A stretch of 49,000 bases of DNA, from assembly GCF_013116825.1 (NCBI RefSeq), contig NZ_JABFNS010000064.1, forward strand, positions 1 to 49,000, given 5' to 3'. This stretch comes from Myxococcus xanthus. Lineage in GTDB: Bacteria > Myxococcota > Myxococcia > Myxococcales > Myxococcaceae. Both the position numbers and the translations under genes were made by a program. Shown here in pieces: positions 9,320 to 19,807 of the stretch; the stretch's first letter is position 1; every line of letters begins with the position of its first letter. A model generated the notes under the pieces. It was not told where the DNA came from. It saw only the letters and a program-made list of their open reading frames with translations, and ran no database searches.

Positions 9320-12300
9320 GTGCGAAACGTCCAGCAGACACCCGTTCCCCAGCCCTACAAGCCTCGTTTCCACGTCCGCATCGTGACGGCCGCCTCCCTG
9401 TTCGACGGGCATGACGCCGCCATCAACGTGATGCGCCGCCTCATGCAGTCCTCGGGCGCGGAAATCATCCACCTGGGGCACAACCGCTCGGTGGCTGAGA
9501 TTGTCGACTGCGCCATCCAGGAGGACGTGCAGGGCATCGCCATCACGTCCTACCAGGGCGGTCACGTCGAGTTCTTCAAGTACATGATTGACCTGCTGCG
9601 CGAGCGGAAGGCCAACATCAAGGTCTTCGGCGGCGGTGGCGGCACCATCCTCCCGTCGGAGATTGAAGAGCTCCACCGCTACGGCGTCACGCGCATCTAC
9701 TCGCCGGACGACGGGCGGGCCATGGGCCTTCAGGGGATGATTGACGACCTCATCTCCCAGTGTGACTTCGAGAAGCGGCCGGCGGACTTCGCGCCCCTGC
9801 TCGACGCGCCCTCGATGCGCGAGCCGTCCCGGATTGCCCCGCTCATCACCATCGCGGAGAACTTCGCGTCCCAGGGCGCGGCCCTGCGCGAGGCCATGTC
9901 GCATATCCAGGCCAAGGGCCCGCGCGTGCCCATCCTGGGCATCACCGGCACCGGCGGAGCGGGCAAGTCCAGCCTCGTGGATGAGCTGGTGCGCCGCTTC
10001 CTCGCCGACTTCCCGGACAAGACGCTCGCCGTGCTGTCCGTGGACCCGTCCAAGCGCAAGTCCGGCGGCGCGCTCCTGGGCGACCGCATCCGGATGAACG
10101 CCATCGACAATCCGCGCGTGTACATGCGCTCGATGGCCACCCGCCAGAGCAACCTCGCCCTGTCCAAGCACGTGGGCGACTCCATCGAAATCTGCAAGGC
10201 CGCCGGCTTCGACCTCATCGTGGTGGAGACCTCCGGCATCGGCCAGTCCGACACCGAAATCACCGAGCACTCCGACGTGGCGCTCTACGTGATGACGGCG
10301 GAGTACGGCGCGGCGACGCAGCTCGAGAAGATCGACATGCTCGACTTCGCGGACGTCATCGCCATCAACAAGTTCGACAAGCGCGGTTCGCTGGACGCGC
10401 TGCGCGACGTGCGCAAGCAGTGGAAGCGCAACCACAACGCCTTCACCACCGCGGATGACGCGGTGCCCGTGTACGGCACCATCGCCTCGCAGTTCAACGA
10501 CCCGGGGATGAACCAGCTCTACCGGGCGCTCATGGACACCATCTCCACGAAGACGGGCGCGCCGCTCAAGTCCGGCTTCGAGCTCACGCCGGGGATGAGC
10601 GAGAAGAAGTGGATCATCCCGCCCGAGCGCACGCGCTACCTGGCGGAAATCGTCGAGGCCTGTGAGTCCTATGACGGCTTCGTGAAGGCCCAGGCCGCCA
10701 TCGCCCGGCGCATGTACCAGCTCCACGGCACCATCGAGGCGCTGCGCACCAACGTGGGCAGGAAGCGCCTGGAAATCGTCGAGCCCAAGGACCCCTCGGA
10801 CACGGTGCAGGTCACCGAGCGCGTCGAGGGCGAGCCCGCCTACCTGAGCGAGCTGGTGGAGCTGTACAAGGACTTGGAGTCACGGCTCCACGCCGACTGC
10901 CGCCGGCTGCTGGCCGAGTGGCCCGCGACGAAGCGCCGCTACGCCGCGTCCAAGTACCAGTTCCAGGTCCGCGACAAGGTCATCGAACTGGACCTGTACG
11001 CGGAGACGCTCTCCCACCTGCGCATCCCCAAGATTGCCCTCCCCCGTTACGAAGACTGGGGTGACATCCTCACCTGGCTGCTGCGGGAGAACGCGCCGGG
11101 CGCCTTCCCCTTCACCGCGGGCGTCTTCCCGCTCAAGCGCGAGGGCGAGGACCCCGCGCGCATGTTCGCCGGCGAGGGCGGCCCGGAGCGCACCAACAAG
11201 CGCTTCCACTACGTGTCGCGGGGCCTGCCCGCCAAGCGCCTGTCCACGGCCTTCGACTCGGTGACGCTGTACGGCGAGGACCCGGACCACCGGCCGGACA
11301 TCTACGGCAAGGTGGGCAACTCGGGCGTGTCCATCGCCAACGTGGACGACGCGAAGAAGCTCTACTCCGGCTTCGACCTGGCGGACCCGTCCACGTCCGT
11401 GTCCATGACCATCAACGGCCCCGCGCCGATGCTGCTCGGGTTCTTCCTCAACGCCGCGGTGGACCAGCAGTGCGAGAAGTGGATTCGCGAGAACGGCAAG
11501 GTCGACGAGGTCGAGAAGAAGATGGATGCCCTCTACCGCGAGCGCGGCCTGCCGCGGCCCCGCTACCAGGGCGACCTGCCGCAGGGCAACGACGGGCTGG
11601 GCCTGCTGCTGCTCGGCGTCTCCGGCGACGAGGTGCTCCCGCGCGACGTCTACGAGCGCATCCGCGCGAAGACGCTCCAGTCGGTGCGCGGCACCGTGCA
11701 GGCGGACATCCTGAAGGAGGACCAGGCGCAGAACACCTGCATCTTCTCCACGGAGTTCGCCCTGCGGGTGATGGGCGACATCCAGCAGTACTTCATCGAC
11801 CAGAAGGTTCGGAACTTCTACTCGGTGTCGATTTCCGGCTACCACATCGCGGAAGCCGGGGCGAACCCCATCTCCCAGCTGGCCTTCACGCTGGCCAACG
11901 GCTTCACCTTCGTCGAGTACTACCTGTCGCGGGGCATGGACATCGACGACTTCGCGCCCAACCTCTCGTTCTTCTTCTCGAACGGAATGGACCCGGAGTA
12001 CGCCGTGCTGGGCCGCGTGGCGCGCCGCATCTGGGCCAAGGCCATCCGGGACAAGTACGGCGGCAATGACCGCTCGCAGAAGCTGAAGTACCACATCCAG
12101 ACGTCTGGCCGGAGCCTGCACGCGCAGGAGATTGCCTTCAACGACATCCGGACCACGCTGCAGGCGTTGCTCGCGCTCAACGACAACTGCAACTCGTTGC
12201 ACACCAACGCCTACGACGAGGCCATCACCACGCCCACCGAGGAGAGCGTGCGCCGCGCGCTCGCCATCCAGCTGGTCATCAACAAGGAGTTCGGCCTCTC

Positions 12301-12787
12301 CAAGAACGAAAACCCCAGCCAGGGCGCGTTCATCATCGAGGAGCTGACCGACCTGGTGGAGGCGGCGGTGTTGGCGGAGTTCCGCGCCATCTCCGAGCGC
12401 GGCGGCGTACTGGGCGCCATGGAGCGCATGTACCAGCGCTCCAAGATTCAGGAAGAGTCCCTCTACTACGAGACGCTGAAGCACGACGGGACGCTGCCCA
12501 TCGTCGGGGTGAACACGTTCCTGGACCCCAAGGGCTCTCCGACGGTGACGCCGCCCGAGGTCATCCGCGCGACGACGGAGGAGAAGAACTACGCCATCAC
12601 CTCGCGCGACGCCTTCTGGAAGCGGAACGAGGCGACGGCGCCCAAGGCCCTGGAGGCCGTGCGCCGCGCGGCGCTGGACAACGGCAACATCTTCGCCGCG
12701 CTGATGGACGCCTGTAAGGTCTGCACGCTCGGCCAGCTCTCCCGCGCGCTGTACGAGGTGGGCGGGCAGTACCGGCGCAACATGTAA
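9320..12787 (+). CDS. icmF: Fused isobutyryl-CoA mutase IcmF
   Basis: This 1155-residue protein contains in one chain the modules that are separate in MutAB/MeaB. An N-terminal cobalamin domain (about 15-150) carries D29-G-H31-D. A MeaB-like GTPase (about 205-420) carries GTGGAGKSS near 212-220, ETSGIGQSD and NKFDKRG. A C-terminal acyl-CoA mutase barrel (about 560-1155) follows. It interconverts isobutyryl-CoA and n-butyryl-CoA and uses its own G-domain for cofactor repair. The specificity positions are in isobutyryl form: F645 (STAF, where MutB has Y83) and Q804 (QAQNTCI, where MutB has R211). The GTG start at 9320 has no Shine-Dalgarno sequence. The gene lies 76 bases after meaB with its own promoter-like boxes. 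Myxobacteria use many iso-branched acyl primers, which may explain the need for this enzyme; that link is inference. Confidence 0.95.
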   Translation: MRNVQQTPVPQPYKPRFHVRIVTAASLFDGHDAAINVMRRLMQSSGAEIIHLGHNRSVAEIVDCAIQEDVQGIAITSYQGGHVEFFKYMIDLLRERKANIKVFGGGGGTILPSEIEELHRYGVTRIYSPDDGRAMGLQGMIDDLISQCDFEKRPADFAPLLDAPSMREPSRIAPLITIAENFASQGAALREAMSHIQAKGPRVPILGITGTGGAGKSSLVDELVRRFLADFPDKTLAVLSVDPSKRKSGGALLGDRIRMNAIDNPRVYMRSMATRQSNLALSKHVGDSIEICKAAGFDLIVVETSGIGQSDTEITEHSDVALYVMTAEYGAATQLEKIDMLDFADVIAINKFDKRGSLDALRDVRKQWKRNHNAFTTADDAVPVYGTIASQFNDPGMNQLYRALMDTISTKTGAPLKSGFELTPGMSEKKWIIPPERTRYLAEIVEACESYDGFVKAQAAIARRMYQLHGTIEALRTNVGRKRLEIVEPKDPSDTVQVTERVEGEPAYLSELVELYKDLESRLHADCRRLLAEWPATKRRYAASKYQFQVRDKVIELDLYAETLSHLRIPKIALPRYEDWGDILTWLLRENAPGAFPFTAGVFPLKREGEDPARMFAGEGGPERTNKRFHYVSRGLPAKRLSTAFDSVTLYGEDPDHRPDIYGKVGNSGVSIANVDDAKKLYSGFDLADPSTSVSMTINGPAPMLLGFFLNAAVDQQCEKWIRENGKVDEVEKKMDALYRERGLPRPRYQGDLPQGNDGLGLLLLGVSGDEVLPRDVYERIRAKTLQSVRGTVQADILKEDQAQNTCIFSTEFALRVMGDIQQYFIDQKVRNFYSVSISGYHIAEAGANPISQLAFTLANGFTFVEYYLSRGMDIDDFAPNLSFFFSNGMDPEYAVLGRVARRIWAKAIRDKYGGNDRSQKLKYHIQTSGRSLHAQEIAFNDIRTTLQALLALNDNCNSLHTNAYDEAITTPTEESVRRALAIQLVINKEFGLSKNENPSQGAFIIEELTDLVEAAVLAEFRAISERGGVLGAMERMYQRSKIQEESLYYETLKHDGTLPIVGVNTFLDPKGSPTVTPPEVIRATTEEKNYAITSRDAFWKRNEATAPKALEAVRRAALDNGNIFAALMDACKVCTLGQLSRALYEVGGQYRRNM

Positions 12788-12793
12788 GGCTGA

Positions 12794-12823
12794 CGCCGCG
12801 TCCCCATCCGGGCGGACGCGGCG
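12794..12823. terminator. Hairpin terminator after icmF
   Basis: A perfect 10-base stem, CGCCGCGTCC with GGACGCGGCG, closes a 10-base loop seven bases after the icmF stop. There is no T-run after it. It can act in both directions because the antiporter gene converges from the other side. Confidence 0.65.
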
Positions 12824-12836
12824 ATGAGTCTCACGG

Positions 12837-12861
12837 GCCGAGGCGCTTGCCGCGCCTCGGC
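12837..12861. terminator. Second hairpin between convergent genes
   Basis: GCCGAGGCGC and GCGCCTCGGC form a perfect 10-base stem with a five-base loop, 12 bases beyond the stop of the minus-strand antiporter gene. Together with the hairpin at 12794 it insulates the two converging genes. Confidence 0.65.
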
Positions 12862-12872
12862 TCCCGCGGGCC

Positions 12873-14624
12873 TCAGGGCACCACGGCGTCCGCGGGCGCC
12901 GGCAACAGAGGCCGGGCCTTCAGTGCGGACAGCCGCTCCAGCACGTAGTCCAACATGCTCCGTGCCAGCGCGTGCTCGCCCATCACCACCCGGTCCACGC
13001 CCAGCGACTCCAGGTAGTCCCGCTCCTCGTCGCCATGCGTGCGCACCACCGCGGGGAGGGACGGATTCACGCCTTTCGCCTGCTCCACGATGGCGCGGGC
13101 CTGCAGCGCGTCCGGCGTGGCGACGATGAGGATGGACGCCGTATCCAGGTGCGCATGCTCCAGGATGCCGGGCACCGCGGCGTCCCCGTAGATGGCGGGC
13201 ACGCCCTCCTCACGAAGGCGCGCCACGTACTCGCGGTTCTGCTCCACGACCACGAAGGGAATCTTCTGCTCCGTCAGGCTCTGGCCAATCACGCCGCCCA
13301 CGCGCCCGTAGCCAATCAACACCGCGTGCTCGCGCAGCTGCACGTCCCCCATGCCAATGGGCAGGTCGGCCAGCTCGTCTTCCTCGGGGTCCATGCGCGC
13401 GGCGAACCGTGGGTGACGGCGCAGCCACGCCAGCAGCGGATCAATGGTCTTGAAGACGAGCGGGTTGAGGGTGATGGACAGCAGGGCCCCCGACAACACC
13501 AGGCTCTGCCCCTCCTTTGGCAGCAGCCCGAGCGTGACGCCCAGCCCCACCAGGATGAATGAGAACTCCCCAATCTGCGCCAGGCTCGCGGACACCGTGA
13601 GGGCGGTGTTCACCGGGTAGCGGAACGCCAACACGATGAAGAAGGCGGCCAGCGACTTGCCCAGGACGATGATGCCCAGCACGGCGAGGACCTCGAGCGG
13701 CTGCTTCACCAGCACCATCGGGTCGAAGAGCATGCCCACCGACACGAAGAACAGCACCGAGAACGCGTCCTGGAGCGGCAGCGAATCCTCCGCCACCCGG
13801 TGGCTGAGCTCCGACTCACTGACCACCACGCCCGCGAAGAAGGCGCCCAGCGCGAAGGAGACGCCGAAGAGCGCGGCGGCCCCGAACGCAATCCCCAGCG
13901 ACACCGCCAGCACCGACAACGTGAACAGCTCGCGGGAGCCCGTCTTGGCCACCTGGGTCAACAGCCAGGGCACCAGCCGCGTGCCGGCGACCACCATCAG
14001 CGCCACGAAGAGGCAGACCTTCCCCAGCGTCAGGGCCAGGGTCCAGATGAGGCTGCCTCCAGCGGCCTCCGTCGCGGACGTCTGCGCGCCCGCGGAGCCC
14101 AGAACGTTGCCCAGCGCGGGGAGGAGGACCAGGGCGAGCACCATCGCCAGGTCCTCCACAATCAGCCACCCCACCGCGATGCGGCCATTCACCGAATCGA
14201 GGATGCCCCGCTCCTCCAGGGCGCGCAGCAGCACCACGGTGCTGGCGGTGGACAACGCGAGTCCGAACACCAGCCCCGCGCCCAGGTTCCAACCCCACAA
14301 GTGCGAGACCGCGGTCCCCATCACGGTGGCCGCCGCGATCTGCACGACGGCGCCCGGCACCGCGATGTTGCGCACGGCGAGCAGGTCCTTGATGGAGAAG
14401 TGAATCCCCACGCCGAACATCAGCAGGATGACGCCAATCTCCGCCAACTGACCGGCAAGGCCCCCGTCCGCGACGAAGCCCGGCGTGAACGGCCCCACGG
14501 CCACGCCGGCCAGGAGATAGCCCACCAAAGGTGGCAGCTTCAGCCAGCGAGCGACGAACCCACCTACGAAGGCCAGGCCGAGTCCAACTGCGATGGTGGC
14601 GATGAGCGTGGTATCGTGAGGCAC
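12873..14624 (-). CDS. Kef/YbaL-type monovalent cation:proton antiporter (CPA2) with RCK domain
   Basis: This 583-residue inner-membrane protein is expected to exchange K+ or Na+ for protons. Residues 1-390 form about twelve hydrophobic helices, beginning LIATIAVGLGLAFVGGF and including the half-helix signatures PLVGYLLAGVAVGP and STASTVVLLRALEERG typical of CPA2 carriers. Residues about 410-530 form a cytosolic RCK/TrkA-N Rossmann domain (LIGYGRVGGVIGQSL, with the acidic VVVEQN ending strand two), which binds a nucleotide that gates transport. A short C-terminal arm follows and there is no TrkA-C domain. The start is GTG with AGGGAG about 10 bases upstream. The gene stands alone, divergent from the TPR gene. 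True KefB/KefC glutathione gating cannot be deduced; the overall shape is closer to YbaL. Confidence 0.85.
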   Translation of the reverse strand: MPHDTTLIATIAVGLGLAFVGGFVARWLKLPPLVGYLLAGVAVGPFTPGFVADGGLAGQLAEIGVILLMFGVGIHFSIKDLLAVRNIAVPGAVVQIAAATVMGTAVSHLWGWNLGAGLVFGLALSTASTVVLLRALEERGILDSVNGRIAVGWLIVEDLAMVLALVLLPALGNVLGSAGAQTSATEAAGGSLIWTLALTLGKVCLFVALMVVAGTRLVPWLLTQVAKTGSRELFTLSVLAVSLGIAFGAAALFGVSFALGAFFAGVVVSESELSHRVAEDSLPLQDAFSVLFFVSVGMLFDPMVLVKQPLEVLAVLGIIVLGKSLAAFFIVLAFRYPVNTALTVSASLAQIGEFSFILVGLGVTLGLLPKEGQSLVLSGALLSITLNPLVFKTIDPLLAWLRRHPRFAARMDPEEDELADLPIGMGDVQLREHAVLIGYGRVGGVIGQSLTEQKIPFVVVEQNREYVARLREEGVPAIYGDAAVPGILEHAHLDTASILIVATPDALQARAIVEQAKGVNPSLPAVVRTHGDEERDYLESLGVDRVVMGEHALARSMLDYVLERLSALKARPLLPAPADAVVP

Positions 14625-14940
14625 GGAGGAGTCTCCCTGGGCGCTACGCGGAAGGGGGTATGAAAAAGCGGCGCCGCGAGGACTCCAGCCCTGGGGGCGG
14701 AACCCTCGAACACCTTTCGATCATGGGTGGTCTTGAGCGGACGCTCGTGCTGATGCAGTGAGATTCCGCCGGGCGGGAATCTACTACGGCGCGGGCTTGT
14801 TCCCAACCCTGATCCGCACGCGATGAGTGATGTGCCCGCCAGGTATCACTTCGAGTAGGCAACGCGCCATGTCACCCCCTGGGCGGTGCGTGGGCGCGTC
14901 CCCAGCTTGAGGAAAGAGCACATCCCCGCGGAGGTCCCCC
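14625..14940. other. Divergent promoter region between antiporter and TPR genes
   Basis: No gene is apparent in these 316 bases, which must hold the promoters for both flanking genes. The segment 14762-14781 has GATTCC and GGAATC as an imperfect inverted repeat around a GC-rich centre, a possible operator. I could not assign -10 and -35 boxes with confidence. Confidence 0.4.
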
Positions 14941-16602
14941 ATGCGTGCTCCCTTGCCCTGCGCCTTGATGTTGGCCCTGGCCCTCGCAGGAACATCCGCC
15001 GCCGCCGCGGAGCACTCGGCCCCGGCCCTGGATTCCCTGGCAGACGGCGCGTTGCGGCTCGACGGGCTGGGGACGCACGAACGCAAGGTCACCACGGCCT
15101 CACCCCAGGCCCAGGCCTTCTTCAACCAGGGCCTCCGGCTGGCGTATGGCTTCAACCACGACGAGGCCGCGCGCTCGTTCGCCCGAGCCACGCAATTGGA
15201 CCCCACCTGCGCCATGTGTTTCTGGGGCGTCGCGCTGGTGCTGGGCCCCAACTACAACATGCCCATGCTGGCGGAGAATGCGCCCGCCGCCTGGGACGCC
15301 CTCCAGCGCGCCCGGCAGCTCGCCCCCCGTTCGACGCCGGTGGAGCAGGCCCTCATCACCGCGCTGGTCCAGCGCTACCCCGGCCCGGAGGCCCTGCCAC
15401 CAGAGAAGATGGCTCCCTTCAACGAGGCCTATGCCAGCGCCATGGCGGACGTCGCCGCGCGCTACCCGGAGGACCTGGACGTGCAGACGCTCCATGCCGA
15501 GGCCCTCATGGACCGGAATCCCTGGAAGCTGTGGTCACTGGACGGGGCGCCGGCTCCGGGCACGGAGCAGATTGTCGCCACGCTGGAGTCCGTGCTCACC
15601 CGGGCCCCCCACCACCTGGGCGCGAACCACTATTACATCCACGCGGTGGAGGCCTCGCCGCACCCGGAGAAGGCCGAGCCTTCCGCGGACCGGCTGGGCG
15701 CGCTGGCGCCGAAGGCGGGGCACATCGTCCACATGCCGGCCCACATCTACCAGCGCGTGGGCCGCTACGCGGATGCCTCGGAAAGCAATCGGAAGGCGGC
15801 GGCGGCGGACCTCGCCTACCAGAAGCAGGCGAAGCCGCGCGGCCACGTCTACCCCATGTACACGTCCCACAACTTCGGCTTCCTGGCGTACTCCGCGTCG
15901 ATGGAGGGACGGAAGCAGGAGACGTTGGAGGCGGCCCGGGCCTCGGCGAAGCACTTCCCGCCGGAGCTGCTCACGATGATGCCGGGCATGGACTTCTTCG
16001 TGGCCCAGCCGCTGTTCGCCATGGTGCGCTTCGGGGACTGGGAGGGCCTCCTCGCCGAGCCCCGCCCGAACCCGAAGTACCCTGTCCAGACGGGCCTCTG
16101 GCTCCACGCGCACGGCATGGCGCTGGCGGCAACGGGGCAGATGCCACAAGCCCGCGCGGAGCTGGCCGAGCTGCGACAACTGGCCCGCACCGTGCCACCG
16201 ACGATGGCCGCGAACCTCAACACCGCGAAGGACGTGCTGGGCGTCGCGGTGCGCGTGTTGGAGGCCCGCGTGGCCCAGGCCGAGGGCCGGCCCCAGGCCC
16301 TGACGCTGTGGCGGGAAGCCGTCGACGCCGCGGACCGGCTCTCCTATGCCGAGCCTGCGGACTGGTTCTACCCGGTGCGCCACTACCAGGGCGCCGCGCT
16401 GCTGGAGGCCGGGCGCAGCCAGGAAGCGGAGGCCGTCTACCGCGAGGACCTGCGGCGCAACCCGAAGAATGGATGGGGCCTGTTCGGCTTGACGCAGTCG
16501 CTCGAAGCGCAGGGACGCCATGAGGAGGCGGCTCGCACCCGCGCCGCTTTCGAGAAGGCCTGGGCGCGCGCGGACTTTCCGCTCACGACGACCGCGCCCT
16601 GA
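14941..16602 (+). CDS. Secreted tetratricopeptide-repeat protein
   Basis: This encodes 553 residues with a signal peptide (MRAPLPCALMLALALAGTSA, cleavage near AAA-AE at about 22-24), so it acts outside the cytoplasm. TPR-like helical pairs begin at about residue 55 (AQAFFNQGLRLAYGFNHDEA, then ATQLDPTCAMCFWG). They continue through YIHAVE, HIYQRVGRYADASESN and HNFGFLAYSASMEGR, and end with EAVYREDLRRNPKNGWGLFG. C77 and C80 in TCAMC are a notable CxxC within the first repeat. The family is widespread in Proteobacteria and Bacteroidota but has no settled function; a scaffold role in the envelope is inference. The ATG has GGAGGT just upstream. No operon partner is evident; the next gene starts 91 bases on. 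Confidence 0.8.
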   Translation: MRAPLPCALMLALALAGTSAAAAEHSAPALDSLADGALRLDGLGTHERKVTTASPQAQAFFNQGLRLAYGFNHDEAARSFARATQLDPTCAMCFWGVALVLGPNYNMPMLAENAPAAWDALQRARQLAPRSTPVEQALITALVQRYPGPEALPPEKMAPFNEAYASAMADVAARYPEDLDVQTLHAEALMDRNPWKLWSLDGAPAPGTEQIVATLESVLTRAPHHLGANHYYIHAVEASPHPEKAEPSADRLGALAPKAGHIVHMPAHIYQRVGRYADASESNRKAAAADLAYQKQAKPRGHVYPMYTSHNFGFLAYSASMEGRKQETLEAARASAKHFPPELLTMMPGMDFFVAQPLFAMVRFGDWEGLLAEPRPNPKYPVQTGLWLHAHGMALAATGQMPQARAELAELRQLARTVPPTMAANLNTAKDVLGVAVRVLEARVAQAEGRPQALTLWREAVDAADRLSYAEPADWFYPVRHYQGAALLEAGRSQEAEAVYREDLRRNPKNGWGLFGLTQSLEAQGRHEEAARTRAAFEKAWARADFPLTTTAP

Positions 16603-16608
16603 TGCCAA

Positions 16609-16656
16609 GCAACCCCCCCTGACACCCCGCCGCCCCCGGAACGAGGCCCGGGTTGC
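16609..16656 (+). terminator. Weak hairpin after the TPR gene
   Basis: GCAACCC (16609-16615) pairs with GGGTTGC (16650-16656), with a smaller CCCGG/CCGGG stem nested inside. The loop is long, so this is only a possible terminator. Confidence 0.3.
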
Positions 16657-16693
16657 ACGAGGCTCCGCATGGGGATAGGGAAGCAGGCCTCGT

Positions 16694-19600
16694 ATGTCTG
16701 CGACCGCGGAGCTGCTCGATGCCGTCCGGGAGGAAGCGCGCTCGGACACCTGGTCTGCCGGCACGACTCTCGCTCGCGCGGGCGCCGTCTCGGTGCAGTC
16801 CGTGGATGAGGAAGAGGCCGTGCTGCGAGTGCGCGTGCCCAGCCGGGCCGCCCCCGTGAAGACGGTGCTCTACCTGGATGAAGCCATCTGGGAGTGCGAC
16901 TGCCGCGGCCGGGTGGACCCCTGTGAGCACGTGGTCGCGGCGGCGCTGATTCTCCACCAGCATGCCACCGCGCGGCGAGCCCCCGCGCAGCGTCCGGCGG
17001 CCCCCGCCGCGCGCCCAGGTGCGAACACCGTCACCCGGCCCGGCGCCCCCGCGGCGGGCGCGCCGAAGCCGGAGCGCATGGTGTACCGGTTCAAGCGCGT
17101 GGACGGCGGGCTCCAGTTGGAGCGGCTGGTGGTGCGTCCGGACAACACCGCGCGACTGCTGGCGCGCAGCCTGGCCTCGCTGCTCACCAATCCCGTGGAG
17201 GCCGCCCGCATCCAGACACAGCCGTGCGACCTGCTCGCGGACAAGCTGCTGCTGAAGCCCACCCGGGGCGCGCTGCCCCCCGAGCGGCTCCACGCGCTGC
17301 TGCGCGTCCTGGAGCCCGCGCGCACAGTGCTCTTCGACGGCGCCTTGGTGTCGGTGACGAGCGAGCCCCTCATGCCCCGCGTCACCGTGGAGGACCGCGG
17401 TGAGAACACGGTGCTCAAGGTGGAGAAGGACCCGCGCGTCACCGAGGTGGTGAGTCCCGGCCTCGCGCTGTGCAGCGGGACGCTCTGTCCCCTGGGGGAA
17501 CAGGGCCTCACGGGGCCCTGGCTGGAGAAGCTGCCGCAGGAGCGCGCCTTCGCGCCCCACCAGATGGGAGACCTGACGGGAAAGGTGCTGCCGGACATCG
17601 CGCGGCGCATGCCGGTGGATGTGCGTAGCCAACGGCTGCCGCCCATCGACCGCACGCTGAAGCCTCGCATCTCCCTGGAGCTGAACCAGCTCGACACCGG
17701 CCTCTCCGTGCTGCCGACGCTGGTGTATGGCTCGCCGCCGACCGTGCGCATCGACAGCGGACGCATGGTGTACCTGAAGGGCGCCGCGCCCGTGCGCGAC
17801 GAGGCCGCCGAGCAGATGCTCATCCACCAGCTCCGCGACGAGCTGAACATGGCCCCCGGGCGGCGCGTCACGGTGCAGGGGAAGGAAGCCGTCCAGCTCG
17901 CCGACAAGCTGCGGCGCTGGCGCGGGGGCCTCACGGGGGATGGCGCGGCGGTGGTGACGAACCCGAACGTGCAACTGCGCCCGGTGCTCAAGGTGGAGAC
18001 GGGCGCCGTCTCCGAGGGCGTGCCGCACGTGGGCTTCTCCTTCGACTTCCAGGTGGAGGGCGAGGACCGGGAGTCGCCCCGCTCCGTGGATGCCGCGGCG
18101 GTCATGCGGGCCTGGGAAGAAGGGCTCGGGCTGGTGCCGCTGGAAGGTGGCGGCTGGGCGCCCCTGCCCGCGGAGTGGCTGAAGTCCCACGGCCAGCGCG
18201 TGGCCGACCTGCTGTCCGCGCGAGGCCGGGATGGCCGGCTCGCCAACCACGCCATTCCGCAGCTCACCGGCCTGTGTGAAGCGCTGGAGCACCCCTCCCC
18301 TCCGGGCCTGGAGCGGCTGGCGCCCCTGGTGAAGGGCTTCGAGAAGCTCCCCGAGCCTCAGCTGCCGGAAGACCTCACGGCGACGCTGCGCGCGTATCAG
18401 CTCCAGGGTGTGAGCTGGCTCACCTTCCTCCGGCAGGCGGGGCTGGGCGGCGTGCTCGCGGACGACATGGGCCTGGGCAAGACGCTGCAGACCATCTGCG
18501 CGCTGGGCCCGGGCACCCTGGTGGTGGCGCCCACGAGCGTGCTGCCCAACTGGGAGGCGGAGGTGAAGCGCTTCCGTCCCTCGCTGAAGGTCTCCGTGTA
18601 CCACGGCCCCGGACGCGCGCTGGATGAGTCGGCCGACGTGACGCTGACGACGTATGCCCTGATGCGCCTGGACGCGGAGGTTCTGGGCGCGAAGCAGTGG
18701 AGCACCGTCGTGCTGGACGAGGCCCAGGCCATCAAGAATCCAGACAGCCAGGTGGCGCGAGCCGCATATGGATTGCAGGCGGACTTCAAGCTGGCGCTGA
18801 GTGGCACGCCCATCGAGAACCGGCTGGAGGAGCTCTGGAGCCTGATGCACTTCACCAACCAGGGCCTGCTCGGCGGACGGAAGGACTTCGAGGAGCGCTG
18901 GGCACGGCCGGTCGCGGACAACCACAAGGGCGCGGCGGAGCGGCTGCGGGCGCGCATCCGGCCCTTCATCCTGCGCAGGCTCAAGCGGGACGTGGCGCCG
19001 GAGCTGCCTCCCCGGACGGACGCCGTGCGCCACGTGACGCTCACGGAGCGGGAGCGCGCCGTCTACGACGCCGTCTACGCGGCGACGCGCGAGGAAGTGG
19101 TGTCGCAGCTCGAAGCGGGCGGCAGCGTGTTGAAGGCCTTGGAGGCCCTGCTTCGGCTGCGGCAGGCGGCGTGCCACCCTGCCCTCGTGCCGGGCCAGCA
19201 GGCGAAGACCTCGTCGAAGGTGCAGGCCCTGGTGGAGGCACTGGGCACGGCGGTAGAGGACGGGCACAAGGCGCTCGTCTTCTCACAGTGGACGTCGATG
19301 CTGGACCTCATCGAGCCCGCGCTCCAGGAAGCGGGCATCGGCTTCATCCGGCTGGATGGCAGCACGGCCAACCGGGGCGCGGTGGCGGCGTCCTTCCAGG
19401 ACCCGAAGGGCCCCCCGGTGATGTTGATTTCCCTCAAGGCGGGAGCGACGGGGCTCAACCTCACGGCGGCGGACCACGTCTTCCTCGTGGACCCATGGTG
19501 GAACCCGTCCGTGGAAGCACAGGCCGCGGACCGCGCGCACCGCATCGGTCAGCAGCGGCCCGTCATGGTGTACCGGCTGGTGTCCCAGGGGACGGTCGAG

Positions 19601-19714
19601 GAGAAGATCCTCACGCTCCAGGCGAAGAAGCGGGAGCTGTTCGAGGCGGCGCTCGGCGGCGGCTCCGGGGCCACCGCGCTGACGCGTGCGGACCTGATGC
19701 AACTCCTCGAGTAG
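16694..19714 (+). CDS. SWIM zinc-finger SNF2/HepA-type helicase
   Basis: This 1006-residue ATP-dependent DNA translocase belongs to the bacterial SNF2 family. A SWIM zinc motif near the N-terminus reads C68-x-C70-x6-C77-x-H79 ([12 protein letters not shown]). A Pro/Ala-rich linker (about 90-125) and a bacterial SNF2-associated region (about 130-550) follow. The ATPase core has motif I DDMGLGKT (590-597), motif II DEAQ (675-678) and motif [13 protein letters not shown]. The second lobe holds [11 protein letters not shown] and motif VI D946RAHRIGQ. Such proteins remodel protein-DNA or protein-RNAP complexes, often in repair or recovery from stalled transcription; the precise role here is unknown. 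The ATG has only a weak ribosome-binding site. The gene ends against the FHA gene on the other strand. Confidence 0.9.
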   Translation: MSATAELLDAVREEARSDTWSAGTTLARAGAVSVQSVDEEEAVLRVRVPSRAAPVKTVLYLDEAIWECDCRGRVDPCEHVVAAALILHQHATARRAPAQRPAAPAARPGANTVTRPGAPAAGAPKPERMVYRFKRVDGGLQLERLVVRPDNTARLLARSLASLLTNPVEAARIQTQPCDLLADKLLLKPTRGALPPERLHALLRVLEPARTVLFDGALVSVTSEPLMPRVTVEDRGENTVLKVEKDPRVTEVVSPGLALCSGTLCPLGEQGLTGPWLEKLPQERAFAPHQMGDLTGKVLPDIARRMPVDVRSQRLPPIDRTLKPRISLELNQLDTGLSVLPTLVYGSPPTVRIDSGRMVYLKGAAPVRDEAAEQMLIHQLRDELNMAPGRRVTVQGKEAVQLADKLRRWRGGLTGDGAAVVTNPNVQLRPVLKVETGAVSEGVPHVGFSFDFQVEGEDRESPRSVDAAAVMRAWEEGLGLVPLEGGGWAPLPAEWLKSHGQRVADLLSARGRDGRLANHAIPQLTGLCEALEHPSPPGLERLAPLVKGFEKLPEPQLPEDLTATLRAYQLQGVSWLTFLRQAGLGGVLADDMGLGKTLQTICALGPGTLVVAPTSVLPNWEAEVKRFRPSLKVSVYHGPGRALDESADVTLTTYALMRLDAEVLGAKQWSTVVLDEAQAIKNPDSQVARAAYGLQADFKLALSGTPIENRLEELWSLMHFTNQGLLGGRKDFEERWARPVADNHKGAAERLRARIRPFILRRLKRDVAPELPPRTDAVRHVTLTERERAVYDAVYAATREEVVSQLEAGGSVLKALEALLRLRQAACHPALVPGQQAKTSSKVQALVEALGTAVEDGHKALVFSQWTSMLDLIEPALQEAGIGFIRLDGSTANRGAVAASFQDPKGPPVMLISLKAGATGLNLTAADHVFLVDPWWNPSVEAQAADRAHRIGQQRPVMVYRLVSQGTVEEKILTLQAKKRELFEAALGGGSGATALTRADLMQLLE

Positions 19715-19725
19715 CCGCCGTAAGT

Positions 19726-19752
19726 CCCCCGGATGCCGGCATCCACCGGGGG
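19726..19752. terminator. Terminator hairpin after SNF2 gene
   Basis: CCCCCGG (19726-19732) pairs with CCGGGGG (19746-19752). The loop itself contains the palindrome ATGCCGGCAT. It starts 12 bases after the SNF2 stop. Confidence 0.6.
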
Positions 19753-19765
19753 CGCGACCTTCTCC

Positions 19766-19792
19766 AACGGTGTCGGCAAACCCGACACCGTT
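19766..19792. terminator. Terminator hairpin after FHA gene
   Basis: AACGGTGTCGG and CCGACACCGTT form a perfect 11-base stem with a five-base loop, 15 bases beyond the stop of the minus-strand FHA gene. Confidence 0.7.
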
Positions 19793-19807
19793 ATCCCCGC
19801 CTCTCGT

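Noticed and set aside
12873-14624. Naming the antiporter KefB or KefC
   Set aside because: No evidence of glutathione-gating residues or a KefF/KefG partner gene; only the general CPA2 plus RCK plan is visible.
16583-19267. Very long open frame on the minus strand opposite the SNF2 gene
   Set aside because: It is the shadow of a GC-rich gene. The plus strand has full helicase motifs, while the antisense protein is His/Arg/Gln-rich without recognisable domains.
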